DNA of 64,000 bases from Bog-756 sp963738545 (GCA_963738545.1 CAVTXA010000008.1:496001-560000); one strand, 5' to 3'. Shown: positions 42,621 through 51,320, numbered from the stretch's first letter. Numbers and translations: made by a program. Notes: generated by a model from the letters alone, not told the origin.

Positions 42621-44420
42621 GTGCCTAGGCCGGTCGAGGGCACCAGCCCCTACCTCCCCGGCCTCGACGGCATCCGCGCCATCGCCGTGCTGTCGGTCAT
42701 CGTCTTCCACCTCAACTTCGGGTGGGCCTCGGGGGGCCTCCTCGGCGTGCAGGTGTTCTTCGTACTGTCGGGCTACCTGATCACCGACCTCCTGGTGGCC
42801 GAGTACCGCCGCCGGCGTGGCATCGCCCTGGCCCAGTTCTGGATCCGACGGGCCCGACGGCTGCTCCCGGCACTGTTCGTGGTCCTGTTCGTCACGGTGG
42901 GATGGGCCACGCTGTTCGACCGCAGCCAGTTGGGCGCCCTGCGGAGCGACCTGCCCTCGGGCATCTTCTACTTCAGCAACTGGTGGTTCATCTTCCACCA
43001 CATCTCGTACTTCGCCAAGTTCGGTCCACCCTCGCCACTCGGCCATCTGTGGTCGCTCTCCATCGAGGAGCAGTTCTATCTGATCTGGCCGCTCCTGGTC
43101 CTGGCGGCCATGAAGTACCTCCACAACCGTCGCATCATGATCATGCTCACCCTGGCCGTGGCGGCCGCCTCCGCCATCGAGATGGGCATCCTCTTCGTGC
43201 CCGACGGTGATCCGACCCGCGTCTACGACGGCACCGACACCCGGGTCTTCGCCCTCCTCATCGGGGCGGCCCTGGCCATGGCCCTTCCCCGCAGCCAGGC
43301 CTTCACCCCGGTCACCGTCAACGCCCGGCGACTGCTCGACGCCGTGGGAGGGATCTCCCTGTTGGGCATCTTCCTCATGTTCTGGCTCACGAGCCAGTAC
43401 GACTCGTTCCTCTACGAGGGCGGCATGGTGCTCCTGGCGTTGCTCACGGCCCTGTTGATCGCCGTGACCATCCACCCCGACTCCCATCTGTCGATGATCC
43501 TCGGGTGGGAACCCCTTCGTTGGGTGGGCGAGCGCTCCTACGGCATCTATCTCTGGCACTACCCGGTGATCGTCCTCACCACCCCGCTCAACGCCACGGC
43601 CAGCCTGATGCGGGCCAGCCTGCAGATCGCCGCCACCCTGGTGCTGGCCGCCCTGTCCTGGCGGTTCATCGAGCAACCGGTCCGGCACGGCGCGCTCGGG
43701 CGCCAATGGCAGAAGGTCAGGACCCGCCAGTGGACCTGGCCCCACCTGAGGCCGGTGGGATGGGTGGTGGCCGCCGCCGTCTCGTTCAACGCCATCCTGT
43801 GCGCCGTGGGCCTGGTCGGGCTGGTGTCGGCCTCGGCGGCCGACCCGGCCTCCCAGGTCACGAGCATCGTCCCCCACGTCCACCGTGTCGTCAGCTCGTC
43901 GACGACCACGACCGACGTGCCGCCCCCGCCCGGTCAGGGGGTGACCGCCATCGGGGACTCGATCATGGTCGACGCCGCTCCCTACCTCCAGACAGCGCTG
44001 CCGGGGATCGCGATCGACGCCCAGGTGGGCCAGCAGCTCACGCAGGTCCAGGCGGCCGTGACCCAACTGAAGTCAGAGGGGGCGGTGGGCAACCGGCTGA
44101 TCATCGAGCTCGGGACCAACGGACCCTTCTCGGCGGCCCAGCTGACCGCCCTGCTCGACTCCTTGGGTCCGGCCCAGCGGGTCGTCCTGGTCAACACCCA
44201 TGTGCCCCGTCCGTGGCAGCAGCAGGTCAACGACACCATCGCCAGCGTGGCCCAGACCTATCCCCACGCCGTACTGGTGGATTGGGCCATGGACAGCGCC
44301 AACAACCCCCAGTACTTCTACCCCGACGGGGTGCACCTCGATCCCGCCGGAGCCAAGTACTACGCCTCGCTGTTGGTCCAGGCGCTCAACCAACCCGTCG
44401 CCCGGCCCGGCGGTCGCTGA
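42621..44420 (+). CDS. OafA/YrhL-type acyltransferase with C-terminal SGNH domain
   Basis: Membrane O-acyltransferase that acetylates or acylates a cell-surface glycan. The N-terminal acyltransferase-3 domain (about 1-365) has 10-11 helices; catalytic region GLDGIRAIAVLSVIVFHLNFGW, then GVQVFFVLSGYLITDLL, and HLWSLSIEEQFYLIWPLLV. After a helix and a Ser/Thr-rich linker comes an SGNH-like domain facing outside: GDSIMVDAAPYL (block I), GTNGPFS, and DGVHLDPAGAKYY with the catalytic Asp-His. Length is 599 aa. The start is a GTG. The nearest sugar genes are far away, so the target polymer is unknown. Confidence 0.9.
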   Translation: MPRPVEGTSPYLPGLDGIRAIAVLSVIVFHLNFGWASGGLLGVQVFFVLSGYLITDLLVAEYRRRRGIALAQFWIRRARRLLPALFVVLFVTVGWATLFDRSQLGALRSDLPSGIFYFSNWWFIFHHISYFAKFGPPSPLGHLWSLSIEEQFYLIWPLLVLAAMKYLHNRRIMIMLTLAVAAASAIEMGILFVPDGDPTRVYDGTDTRVFALLIGAALAMALPRSQAFTPVTVNARRLLDAVGGISLLGIFLMFWLTSQYDSFLYEGGMVLLALLTALLIAVTIHPDSHLSMILGWEPLRWVGERSYGIYLWHYPVIVLTTPLNATASLMRASLQIAATLVLAALSWRFIEQPVRHGALGRQWQKVRTRQWTWPHLRPVGWVVAAAVSFNAILCAVGLVGLVSASAADPASQVTSIVPHVHRVVSSSTTTTDVPPPPGQGVTAIGDSIMVDAAPYLQTALPGIAIDAQVGQQLTQVQAAVTQLKSEGAVGNRLIIELGTNGPFSAAQLTALLDSLGPAQRVVLVNTHVPRPWQQQVNDTIASVAQTYPHAVLVDWAMDSANNPQYFYPDGVHLDPAGAKYYASLLVQALNQPVARPGGR

Positions 44421-44471
44421 GTCGCTCCCCCCGCCGGCCCGTGACCGGTCTGACCGGCGGCCGGCGGCGTC

Positions 44472-45314
44472 TCAGACCAGGGGCCAGGGGTAGGGCGGCC
44501 GGTCGCCCAGGGGCTCGGGGAAGGTGGCGGTGTGGAGGAGCCGGGCGATGCGATCGAGCATGGACGAACGCTCGTCGGCGCCGAGGAGCCGGGCCAAATC
44601 GTCGGGAACGTCCTCGGACAGCCTCTCGAGGTCGTGGAGCAGCCGCCCGGGGACCGGCTCGTCGGCGAAGTCCCAGATCACCGTGCGCAGCTTCGGCTGG
44701 CGGTGGAAGCAGAGACCGTGGTCGATCCCCCACAGTCGGTTCCCGTCGCCGAGCAGGACATGGCCGCTCTTGCGGTCGGCGTTGTTGGCCACGATGTCGA
44801 AGACGCACATGGTCTGGAGCGTCTCGACATGGTTGCCCTCATCGAACAGGGTGAAGTAGTGCTGCTCGTAGTCCGCGGCCACGAACAGTTGGAGTGATCC
44901 CGAGCCGAACGGACCGTCGTGGCGTTCCACGGTCGGGGGCACGAGTCCCCAGCCGAGCGCCTCGGAGAGGGCGTAGGCCGCCACCTCGCGACGGTAGAGG
45001 CCGTCGGGGAAGTCCCACAGGGACTGCTCGCCCGTGGCCGGCTTGTACACCCCGTGCAGCGCGGGGGAGGCGTCGTCCCCGAGGGCGACCGCCGTGGGTC
45101 CACGGTCCTCGGTGTCGCTGTCGTCGTCGCTCCCATCGCCCCCGACGTCCCCCAGGGATACGAGGAAGGTCAGGTTCGAGCTCCAGGGCAGCCGGCCCAC
45201 CACGGTGAGCTCACGGGTATGGAGCAGCTCGGTGACGGACTCGAGCCCTGGACCCGCCGATGGGCTCCAGCCGGTCACACCGCCGGTGGACGGTGGCCGT
45301 TGGTCCGTGGGCAC
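44472..45314 (-). CDS. SCO1664 family protein (PI3/4-kinase-like fold)
   Basis: A 280-residue protein of the SCO1664 family, which has a distant phosphatidylinositol-3/4-kinase-like fold. Visible features are GVYKPATGEQSLWDFPDGLYRREVAAYALSEALGW (put here as two parts around residue 90-120), the core FDIVANNADRKSGHVLLG, and WGIDHGLCFHRQPKLRTVIW. The N-A-D and I-D-H residues recall the kinase catalytic and metal loops. The GTG start has AGGA five bases upstream. It follows the DUF3090 gene with a 40-base overlap and converges with the acyltransferase. Biochemical role not established. Confidence 0.85.
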   Translation of the reverse strand: MPTDQRPPSTGGVTGWSPSAGPGLESVTELLHTRELTVVGRLPWSSNLTFLVSLGDVGGDGSDDDSDTEDRGPTAVALGDDASPALHGVYKPATGEQSLWDFPDGLYRREVAAYALSEALGWGLVPPTVERHDGPFGSGSLQLFVAADYEQHYFTLFDEGNHVETLQTMCVFDIVANNADRKSGHVLLGDGNRLWGIDHGLCFHRQPKLRTVIWDFADEPVPGRLLHDLERLSEDVPDDLARLLGADERSSMLDRIARLLHTATFPEPLGDRPPYPWPLV

Positions 45315-45772
45315 TCGTGTCCTGACGGGTCGAGCGGGGATCCACAGAGGGGACAGGGGGGCCGGCCCGACTCGACCAGGCGGGTGGCGCGGATGGCGAA
45401 AGCGGCCGCCTGTTCACGCGAAATGGACAGCCGGGCGATGGCACCGGTCTCATCCTCGGGAACCAATTCCTCGATGACCAGGATGACGCGGTCGTCGGTG
45501 TCGTCATAGGAGACACCGACCGTGCCGACCACCCAGGCCGGCTCGGTCGGCTCCTCCAGTTCGAGCTCCTCGGGGAGGTGGCCCGGGCGGGTCTGGTCGC
45601 GCACGATCCGGGCCAGGTAGTCGGCCACCACCGCCACCTGCTGCTTCTCGATCTTGAGGGTGAGCAGGGTGGGACCCTGCCGGCACTGGAGGAGGAACAG
45701 TCGGTCACCCACCGGGCCGACCGTCCCGATGGTGATCCGCTCCGGTGCGGGAAGGTCGTAGCCGTCGCTCAA
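45275..45772 (-). CDS. DUF3090 family protein with zinc-ribbon-like tail
   Basis: A 165-residue protein of the actinobacterial DUF3090 family. It begins with LSDGYDLPAPERITIGTVG; QVAVVADYLARIV and WVVGTVGVSYDD are further conserved parts. Four cysteine/histidine positions near the end (CPLCGSPLDPSGHECP) look like a zinc ribbon. The function is unknown. The TTG at 45772 is chosen because GAGG lies seven bases upstream; a GTG at 45799 is possible. The long open frame that extends to 46840 is shadow of the phosphatase gene. Its 3' end overlaps the SCO1664 gene. Confidence 0.83.
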   Translation of the reverse strand: MSDGYDLPAPERITIGTVGPVGDRLFLLQCRQGPTLLTLKIEKQQVAVVADYLARIVRDQTRPGHLPEELELEEPTEPAWVVGTVGVSYDDTDDRVILVIEELVPEDETGAIARLSISREQAAAFAIRATRLVESGRPPCPLCGSPLDPSGHECPRTNGHRPPAV

Positions 45773-45869
45773 CGGACGACCTCGGTCGTGATGCGGCACC
45801 GCTCCGGTGCGGGGCCACCCGTGCCGCAGCCCGGGAGGGGGCTTCGGGCGGGGCTCAGGGGGTCGGGGC

Positions 45870-46532
45870 TCATGAGATGGCCAATTCGCCGAGTGCCCCG
45901 GTGGAGTTGACGGCCAGGACGTGGGGACCGGCCGGGCTGTAGGCCAGGACGGACACCGAGCAGGGGGAGACGTTGAGACGTTGGAACAGATCGAGCGGCG
46001 TGCCGGCCGCGGCGGCCACCGCGGCCTTGATGGGGTCGGCATGGGAGACGGCCACGATGGTCTGGCCGGGATGGAGCTGGACCAGCCGGCTGATGGCCGA
46101 GGTGATCCGGGCCTGCATCTCGAGGAAGGACTCGCCCCCCGGGAACCGGAAGCCGCTCGGGCAGCGCTGGACCTGGGTCCACTCGGGCTTCTTGGCCAAG
46201 GCCGTGAGGCGGGCACCGGTCCACTGTCCGAAATCGCACTCCAGGAGCCCCCGTTCGGTGCGGACCCGGAGGCCGAGCATGCGGGCGATGGGCTTGGCCG
46301 TCTCGGCCGTTCGCTCGAGGGGCGAGGCATAGACGGCCACGGGTCCGGGCCGGTCCGGAGTGGCCAGGGCGGCGATCCTCGTGGCCACCGCCTCGGCCTG
46401 GGCCAGGCCTTCGTCGGAGAGATGGAGGCCGCCGGCCCGACCGGGCAGGACCTTGCCGGTGGTCGGCGTCTTACCGTGGCGGACCAGGAGCACCACGGTG
46501 GGTCGTTGAGGGGGGTTCTTTCGGCTGGCCAC
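45870..46532 (-). CDS. Histidine phosphatase family protein (MSMEG_4193-like)
   Basis: Phosphoglycerate-mutase-like phosphatase. The catalytic histidine is in LLVRHGKTPTTGKVLPG near residue 18. Other family elements are VYASPLERTAETAKPIA (second arginine), ERGLLECDFGQWTGA and the C-terminal VAVSHADPIKAAVA with the second histidine. Length is 220 aa. It is first in the phosphatase-DUF3090-SCO1664 cluster, a common set in actinobacteria. The GTG at 46532 has TACGGT ending eight bases upstream. The substrate is unknown. Confidence 0.9.
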   Translation of the reverse strand: MASRKNPPQRPTVVLLVRHGKTPTTGKVLPGRAGGLHLSDEGLAQAEAVATRIAALATPDRPGPVAVYASPLERTAETAKPIARMLGLRVRTERGLLECDFGQWTGARLTALAKKPEWTQVQRCPSGFRFPGGESFLEMQARITSAISRLVQLHPGQTIVAVSHADPIKAAVAAAAGTPLDLFQRLNVSPCSVSVLAYSPAGPHVLAVNSTGALGELAIS

Positions 46533-46540
46533 GCCCGTTC

Positions 46541-46546
46541 ACCGTA
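46541..46546 (-). promoter_or_regulatory. -10-like element before the histidine phosphatase
   Basis: TACGGT on the minus strand ends eight bases before the GTG at 46532. It would drive the three-gene cluster as a leaderless or near-leaderless mRNA. Confidence 0.4.
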
Positions 46547-46661
46547 CTCTGTCCCCGCTCGACCTCCTCCACCGGCGTACGCCCTCCCGGGGCCGGTGGT
46601 GTGGACGCCCCGCCAGTGCGCACGCCGGGCGGCACGCGCCGAGGCCTGGCCGCCGTTCGGG

Positions 46662-49091
46662 TCAGTCGGAGCCGCCCAGTCCCGCACCGACCAGTGGACG
46701 GTCCGGCAGATCGAGCTCGATCCCGGCGGGACAGGGCGCCTGGCCCCGGGGACCGCCCGTGCCGTCCAGGCCACCGAACCCTCCGAGTCCTCCGAGCTCA
46801 CCCGGTCCGTCGGGGCCGGTGTCGGGGAATACGGGATCATGGCTGTGGTCCTCGTGGGACAGCTTCGACGGCCACCAGTTCCAGCGGCCGAGTAGGACCA
46901 CCACCGAGGGGACCAGCAGGGTGCGCACGAAGAAGGTGTCCAAGAGGATCCCGGCAGCCAGGCCCAGCCCGATCTCTTGGACCTGGGTCGAGCCGGTGGC
47001 GGTCAACACGCCGAACGTTCCGGCCAGGATGAGACCGGCCGAGGTGACCGTGGTGCCCGTGGCCTCCACGGCCCGGCGGACGGCCACCCGGATGGGGGCG
47101 TGGTGGGCCTCCTCGCGGATCCGGGTCATGACCAGGATGTTGTAGTCCTGACCCAGGGCCATGATGAAGATGAACATGAAGAAGGGCAGGACGAAGTTGA
47201 TCCCGTCCTGCCCGCCGATGAGCTCGAACACCAGCACGGCGAGTCCCAGGGAGGCCAGATAGGAGAGTCCCACGCTGATCACCAGGTAGAGCGGGGCCAC
47301 CAGGCTGCGGAGCACGATGGCGAGCAGCAGGGCCAGGACGATCATGACGATGGGAATGATCCTCATCAGATCGGTGCCCGAGATCGAGCCGACGTCGGAG
47401 GCCACCGGGGCGTACCCGGCCACGCCCGACGTGGTGGCCCCGATGTCGCGGGCCACCGTGGTGGCGACGCTCCGCACGGCCGGAATGGCGTCGGCCGCCG
47501 CCGTGCTGGTCGAGGGTCCGGCCCGTAGCGAGGTCTGGTACTCGATGGCGGTGCCGTCGGCGCTGATGAACTGGGCCGACTCCTTGTAGGCCGTGTACAC
47601 CGACGGGGTGAGCGAAACTCCGGCGGGCATCGACACCGGGAGCTGGTCGGCCGGGCCGAGGGGGGCCAGCTGGAGGTGGGCGTTGGCCAGCTCGTCCGGT
47701 GTCACCACCTGCCCGTTGGGGTTGAGGACGCTGGTCACAGCGTTGAACTGGCCCGAAGTGGCCAATCGGTTCCAGGCGGTGGACAGCACCTGGGGCTCGT
47801 TCCACACCGACGTGGGGAGGTGGAACACGATCACGGTCGGGTTCGAGTCGGACGAGGGGAACTCAGCGCTCAGGACGGTCTGCCCCCGGCCCGAGTCCGA
47901 TGTGGCCGGGGCGGGTGGGTCACCGAAGCCCGAAGGGGCGTAGGCCAGCATGGACAGGGCCAGGCCTCCGAAGATCACCAGACCGATGACGAGGGTGACC
48001 ACCGGCCGCCCCACCACCTTGCCGGCGATCCGCCCCCAGGCGCCGCCCCGGTGCAGGCCCGGCCGGGGGATGCGGGGCCAGAAGACGCTGCGCCCCAGCA
48101 CGGCCAGCAGCGCCGGGAGCAGGGTCAGGTTGGCCAGGAGGGCCACGGCGATGCCGATGGCCAGCGCCGGGCCGAGGCCCTGGTAGAGACCGAAGGTGGC
48201 CACCACCACCGTGGCCAGGGCCCCGATGACGGTGAGCCCGGAGAAGCTGATCGACTCGCCCACCTTGCACAGGGAGAAGGAGACGGCCTCGTGCACGGGC
48301 CGGCCCCGCCGCAGCTCCTCCCGGACCCGGAAGATCAGGAAGAGGCCGTAGTCGGTCCCCGCCCCCAAGAGGACCACGGTCAGCAGGATGGGTGTCAGGT
48401 CCGACACCTGGACGCCGAGATGGGTCGACGCGGCGATGACCGGTCCCGCCGCGAACATGGCCACCACCGAGGGAAGCAGGGCCACGAACGGGGCCAACAG
48501 CGCCCGGAAGGTGAGGAAGAGCAGCGCCAGGATGAACAGGACCGACAGCAGCTCGGTGAGCGTCTGGGCGTGGCCGTTCTGGGTCTGCTGGTCGACTGCC
48601 GAGGCCACACCACCGGTGAGGTGCAGCGCCAGACCGGGTGGGGCGCCCGAGGTGGCAAAGGTCGACCGGAGCCCGGCCACGGTGTCGGTGGCCGCCTTGT
48701 CGGTGGAGCCGGGCTTCACCGAGAGCTCGACCATGGCCCGTCGGGCCCGGCCGTCGGCGGAGGCTCCCTGGTCCACCACCGAGACCACCCGGGGGATCGA
48801 GCGCATGGCCTGCTCGGCCCGGACGATGGCCGCGTCGTCGAGCCCGGTCAGCGAACCATGGTCGGCGGAGGCCACCAGGGTGACCGTGGAGGTGGTCTGG
48901 GGGTTGAACGGCAGCGCCAGTCGGTCGGCGCGGACGCTGGCCGCCGAGGACGGCAGGAACTGCGCATTGGAGGACTTCTCGACACTCGAGAGTCCCGGGA
49001 GACAGACCACGAGAAGCACGGTCACGACGATCCATCCGGCGATGATGGGCCAGCGGAACCGGACGGTGAACCGTCCTAGGGCGGCGAACAA
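46662..49091 (-). CDS. MMPL-family RND transporter
   Basis: Large inner-membrane exporter of the MMPL type, proton-driven, for lipids or hydrophobic compounds. Two repeats each have one helix, an extracytoplasmic domain and a five-helix bundle. Repeat 1 contains LLGAGTDYGLFLIFRVREELRRG and repeat 2 the matching MALGQDYNILVMTRIREEA, with the conserved D-Y pairs of the proton relay. A glycine-rich tail closes the protein. The TTG at 49091 is chosen: GGAGGAG sits seven bases upstream and LFAALGRFTVRFRWP is the usual start. Length is 809 aa. A DosR-like box and -10 lie upstream. Confidence 0.9.
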   Translation of the reverse strand: MFAALGRFTVRFRWPIIAGWIVVTVLLVVCLPGLSSVEKSSNAQFLPSSAASVRADRLALPFNPQTTSTVTLVASADHGSLTGLDDAAIVRAEQAMRSIPRVVSVVDQGASADGRARRAMVELSVKPGSTDKAATDTVAGLRSTFATSGAPPGLALHLTGGVASAVDQQTQNGHAQTLTELLSVLFILALLFLTFRALLAPFVALLPSVVAMFAAGPVIAASTHLGVQVSDLTPILLTVVLLGAGTDYGLFLIFRVREELRRGRPVHEAVSFSLCKVGESISFSGLTVIGALATVVVATFGLYQGLGPALAIGIAVALLANLTLLPALLAVLGRSVFWPRIPRPGLHRGGAWGRIAGKVVGRPVVTLVIGLVIFGGLALSMLAYAPSGFGDPPAPATSDSGRGQTVLSAEFPSSDSNPTVIVFHLPTSVWNEPQVLSTAWNRLATSGQFNAVTSVLNPNGQVVTPDELANAHLQLAPLGPADQLPVSMPAGVSLTPSVYTAYKESAQFISADGTAIEYQTSLRAGPSTSTAAADAIPAVRSVATTVARDIGATTSGVAGYAPVASDVGSISGTDLMRIIPIVMIVLALLLAIVLRSLVAPLYLVISVGLSYLASLGLAVLVFELIGGQDGINFVLPFFMFIFIMALGQDYNILVMTRIREEAHHAPIRVAVRRAVEATGTTVTSAGLILAGTFGVLTATGSTQVQEIGLGLAAGILLDTFFVRTLLVPSVVVLLGRWNWWPSKLSHEDHSHDPVFPDTGPDGPGELGGLGGFGGLDGTGGPRGQAPCPAGIELDLPDRPLVGAGLGGSD

Positions 49092-49228
49092 GCGGGTGCT
49101 CCTCCAGGGATCGTGGGTGGGTCCCGTGGTGGACCGGGAGCACCGACGACTGGGGAACGGGGCACCTGGCACTTCCGGGACATCGCCAGGGCCGATCGGT
49201 CAGCGGTTCGTGCCTGGCCCCTACCGCC

Positions 49229-49234
49229 ACCCTA
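49229..49234 (-). promoter_or_regulatory. -10 element of the MMPL gene
   Basis: TAGGGT on the minus strand. A start point seven bases downstream (near 49222) places the DosR-like box centre at -42.5 and leaves a leader of about 130 bases. Confidence 0.45.
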
Positions 49235-49254
49235 GGTCCACCGACCCCCAGAAT

Positions 49255-49274
49255 TTAGGGACTTTGGTCCCGAA
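49255..49274. promoter_or_regulatory. DosR/DevR-like box upstream of the MMPL gene
   Basis: TTAGGGACTTTGGTCCCGAA matches the published mycobacterial DosR consensus (TTSGGGACTWWAGTCCCSAA) at 18 of 20 positions, with perfect GGGAC/GTCCC half-sites. It lies 23 bases after the FrhB-like stop and 20 bases before the predicted -10 (both minus strand). Confidence 0.65.
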
Positions 49275-49296
49275 TCGCCTGATTATTACGAGATTT

Positions 49297-50421
49297 TCAC
49301 GTGGGGTCGGGCAGCAGCCGGGGCATGGGCACCGCCGTCTCGGGCCATCGCCGTCGGCTGACGCGGGCCAGCCTCTGGAGGAGCGCGATGGCCCCCGGGT
49401 CGTCGTCCCCGGGACGCGTCTCGACGGCGCCGCCGGCGATCATCGCCTCCAGCAGCTCGCGTCCCGTGTCGGTCCTCACCATGGTGAGGGTCCAGTCGTT
49501 GAACGCCCCGATGCCGCCCGTCGAGATGTCGGCGTGCTCGGCGGCGAAGTCGGGACAGGACTTGCAGCCCTCCCGGGTCCAGGCGTGGGCCTCCTTCAGG
49601 GGGATCTCGTGGTACTCACCGTCGCGGGTCCAGACCTGGAAAACGCCCTTGATGTTCATCTTGGCGATGTCGGCCCGAGCGATCCCGTACTTGGCCTCGA
49701 ACAGCTCGGGGAAGATGGCGTCGTCGAAGGTCTTCGAGCACATGAGGCCGATGGTCAACGAGAGGCGACGGGCGATCTTGCCGGCCTTCCGGGCCTTCAT
49801 CACCGGGGCCGCCGAGGCCTGGCAGCCCATGCCCACCAGGGCGATGCGCTCGGCCCCGGCCTCGATGGCCAGGGGGTAGGCCAAGGGGTTGGCCGAGTAG
49901 GTGTAGCGGGACCCGGCCGCGGCCAGGACCTCGGCCCGGTTGGTGGCCAGACCGGGCACCGCCTTCCAGGTGGAGCCGTCGCCCTCGAGGTTGGAGACCA
50001 GGGCCGCGTCGATCACGTCGTGCTCGAGGGCCCAGATGAGCAGGGCCGAGACCAGCCCGCCGTCCTGGCCGAGGGCCATGATCTCCGGATCGGTGGCCCG
50101 GACCAGCAGGATGTCCTGGGACACCCCGGCCACCTCGTCGACGGTACGCTCCCGGCCGAAGAGGTGGGTGTCGACCTCAGGCTCCCAGAGGCGGAAGCGG
50201 GGACAGGCCCGGGTGCACATGGTGCACCCTTTGACCCCGTGGGTGCAGCTCTCGGGCCCACCGTCGGCATCGATGTGGAAGGGCTTGTACTTGCCCCCGG
50301 TGTCGTCGTAGGAGAGGACGTCGTAGGGGCAGGCCACGATGCATCCCGCACAGCCGGTGCACAGTCCAGACGTCACGACCTCGGTGAACAGCTCGGCCCA
50401 ATGGGGTTTCTCGGGAGGCAT
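49297..50421 (-). CDS. Coenzyme F420 hydrogenase/dehydrogenase beta-subunit family protein (FrhB-like)
   Basis: Iron-sulfur flavoprotein of the FrhB family, which moves electrons between FAD, clusters and often F420. The N-terminus is a ferredoxin-type cluster site, GLCTGCAGCIVACP, with a second cysteine group GCTMCTRACPRF. The core shows GQDGGLVSALLIWALEH and VGMGCQASAAPVMKA, and near the end EGCKSCPDFAAEHADISTGGIG. Length is 374 aa. The ATG at 50421 has TAGGGT ending six bases upstream. Whether it uses F420 or another partner is not shown. The MMPL gene follows after a DosR-like box. Confidence 0.87.
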   Translation of the reverse strand: MPPEKPHWAELFTEVVTSGLCTGCAGCIVACPYDVLSYDDTGGKYKPFHIDADGGPESCTHGVKGCTMCTRACPRFRLWEPEVDTHLFGRERTVDEVAGVSQDILLVRATDPEIMALGQDGGLVSALLIWALEHDVIDAALVSNLEGDGSTWKAVPGLATNRAEVLAAAGSRYTYSANPLAYPLAIEAGAERIALVGMGCQASAAPVMKARKAGKIARRLSLTIGLMCSKTFDDAIFPELFEAKYGIARADIAKMNIKGVFQVWTRDGEYHEIPLKEAHAWTREGCKSCPDFAAEHADISTGGIGAFNDWTLTMVRTDTGRELLEAMIAGGAVETRPGDDDPGAIALLQRLARVSRRRWPETAVPMPRLLPDPT

Positions 50422-50427
50422 GGCCCA

Positions 50428-50433
50428 ACCCTA
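50428..50433 (-). promoter_or_regulatory. -10 element of a leaderless FrhB-like gene promoter
   Basis: TAGGGT on the minus strand ends six bases before the ATG at 50421. Confidence 0.45.
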
Positions 50434-50483
50434 GCGAGAGGCGTCGGACAGGTGGGGCGCCCGGTGGGACCACCGCACTTGGC

Positions 50484-50489
50484 TACCCT
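50484..50489 (+). promoter_or_regulatory. -10 element of a leaderless glycosylase promoter
   Basis: TACCCT ends six bases before the GTG at 50496; with the minus-strand element at 50428-50433 it forms a compact 74-bp divergent promoter region. Confidence 0.45.
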
Positions 50490-50495
50490 CGGACC

Positions 50496-51278
50496 GTGCC
50501 CGAGATGCTCGAAGTCGAGACCTACCGACTGCTGGCTGTGGCCGCTCTGGACCGAACGATTGCCTCGGTGGCCAGCCCCGACGCCTGGTACCTGAAGGGT
50601 GCGGCCACGGCATCGACGCTCCGGCGGGCGCTCGTCGGCCACCGCTTCGTGGAGGCACGGAGGATCGGGAAGCTCCTCTTGATGGACGTCGACGCCGGCC
50701 CGACGATCGGCATCCGGTTCGGGATGACCGGCACCCTGATCGTCGACGACCAGGCCGGGGTGGACCAGATGCAGTACGCCCCGAAGCGCCGCGACCCGGT
50801 GTGGGACCGGTGGACGGTCCGGTTCACCGACGGCGGGTCCCTCGTAGTCCACGATCCTCGTCGGCTGGGCGGGGTGCTGCTCGACCCGGACGTGTCGGGA
50901 CTGGGGCCCGATGCGCTGTCCATCACCACCGCGGAGCTGGCCGGCACGCTGCGGGGGTCCCGGGCCCCCCTCAAGGCCCGGCTCTTGGACCAGTCGAGGG
51001 TGGCGGGCATCGGGAACCTCATCGCCGACGAGCTCCTGTGGCGGGCGGCCCTGTCCCCCCTGCGTCCCTCCGACTCGCTGACGCCCAACGAGGTCCGCCG
51101 CCTCCACCGCCACCTGGCCCGCACGCTCTGCGACCTCACCCGGGACGGCGGCTCCCACACCGGCCAACTGATGGAGGAGCGCCGTCCCGGCGGCCGCTGT
51201 CCCCGGGACGGGTCCGAGCTGATCCGGTCCACCGTGGGTGGGCGGACCTCGTGGTGGTGCCCGGACCACCAGCGCTGA
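50496..51278 (+). CDS. Fpg/Nei-family DNA glycosylase
   Basis: Base-excision repair enzyme that removes oxidised bases and cuts the abasic site. The catalytic N-terminal proline and glutamate are P2 and E3 (PEMLEVE). Further family parts are the lysine in RRIGKLLLM, the helix-two-turn-helix KARLLDQSRVAGIGNLIADELLW, and a C-terminal zinc-finger region. There the usual four cysteines become CPRD and CPDH, so aspartate and histidine replace the second and fourth ligand. Length is 260 aa. GTG start with TACCCT six bases upstream. Fpg or Nei preference cannot be decided by eye. Confidence 0.88.
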   Translation: MPEMLEVETYRLLAVAALDRTIASVASPDAWYLKGAATASTLRRALVGHRFVEARRIGKLLLMDVDAGPTIGIRFGMTGTLIVDDQAGVDQMQYAPKRRDPVWDRWTVRFTDGGSLVVHDPRRLGGVLLDPDVSGLGPDALSITTAELAGTLRGSRAPLKARLLDQSRVAGIGNLIADELLWRAALSPLRPSDSLTPNEVRRLHRHLARTLCDLTRDGGSHTGQLMEERRPGGRCPRDGSELIRSTVGGRTSWWCPDHQR

Positions 51279-51290
51279 GGAGCACCCGGC

Positions 51291-51319
51291 TTGACGGGAA
51301 ACTAGTAAGTGCGCATACT
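51291..51319 (+). promoter_or_regulatory. Promoter of the SRPBCC-EVE-MarR operon
   Basis: TTGACG (51291-51296), a 17-base spacer and CATACT (51314-51319), ending six bases before the ATG at 51326. It is the best -35/-10 pair I found in the window and would give a leaderless mRNA. Confidence 0.65.
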
Positions 51320-51320
51320 A
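51303..51320. promoter_or_regulatory. Inverted-repeat operator, probably for the MarR regulator
   Basis: TAGTA-N8-TACTA, with further symmetric bases inside (14 of 18 positions symmetric). It covers the spacer and the -10 element, so a bound repressor would block the polymerase. The MarR gene in the same operon is the natural candidate. Confidence 0.55.

Noticed and set aside
40473..44066. A 1197-residue open frame on the minus strand
   Set aside because: It lies opposite etfB, etfA and the acyltransferase, has a Gly/Arg/His-rich shadow composition without motifs, and the plus-strand genes are clear.
45275..46840. Long 521-residue frame through DUF3090 and the phosphatase gene
   Set aside because: Only the last 165 residues have family sequence; the rest is the phosphatase gene read in another frame.
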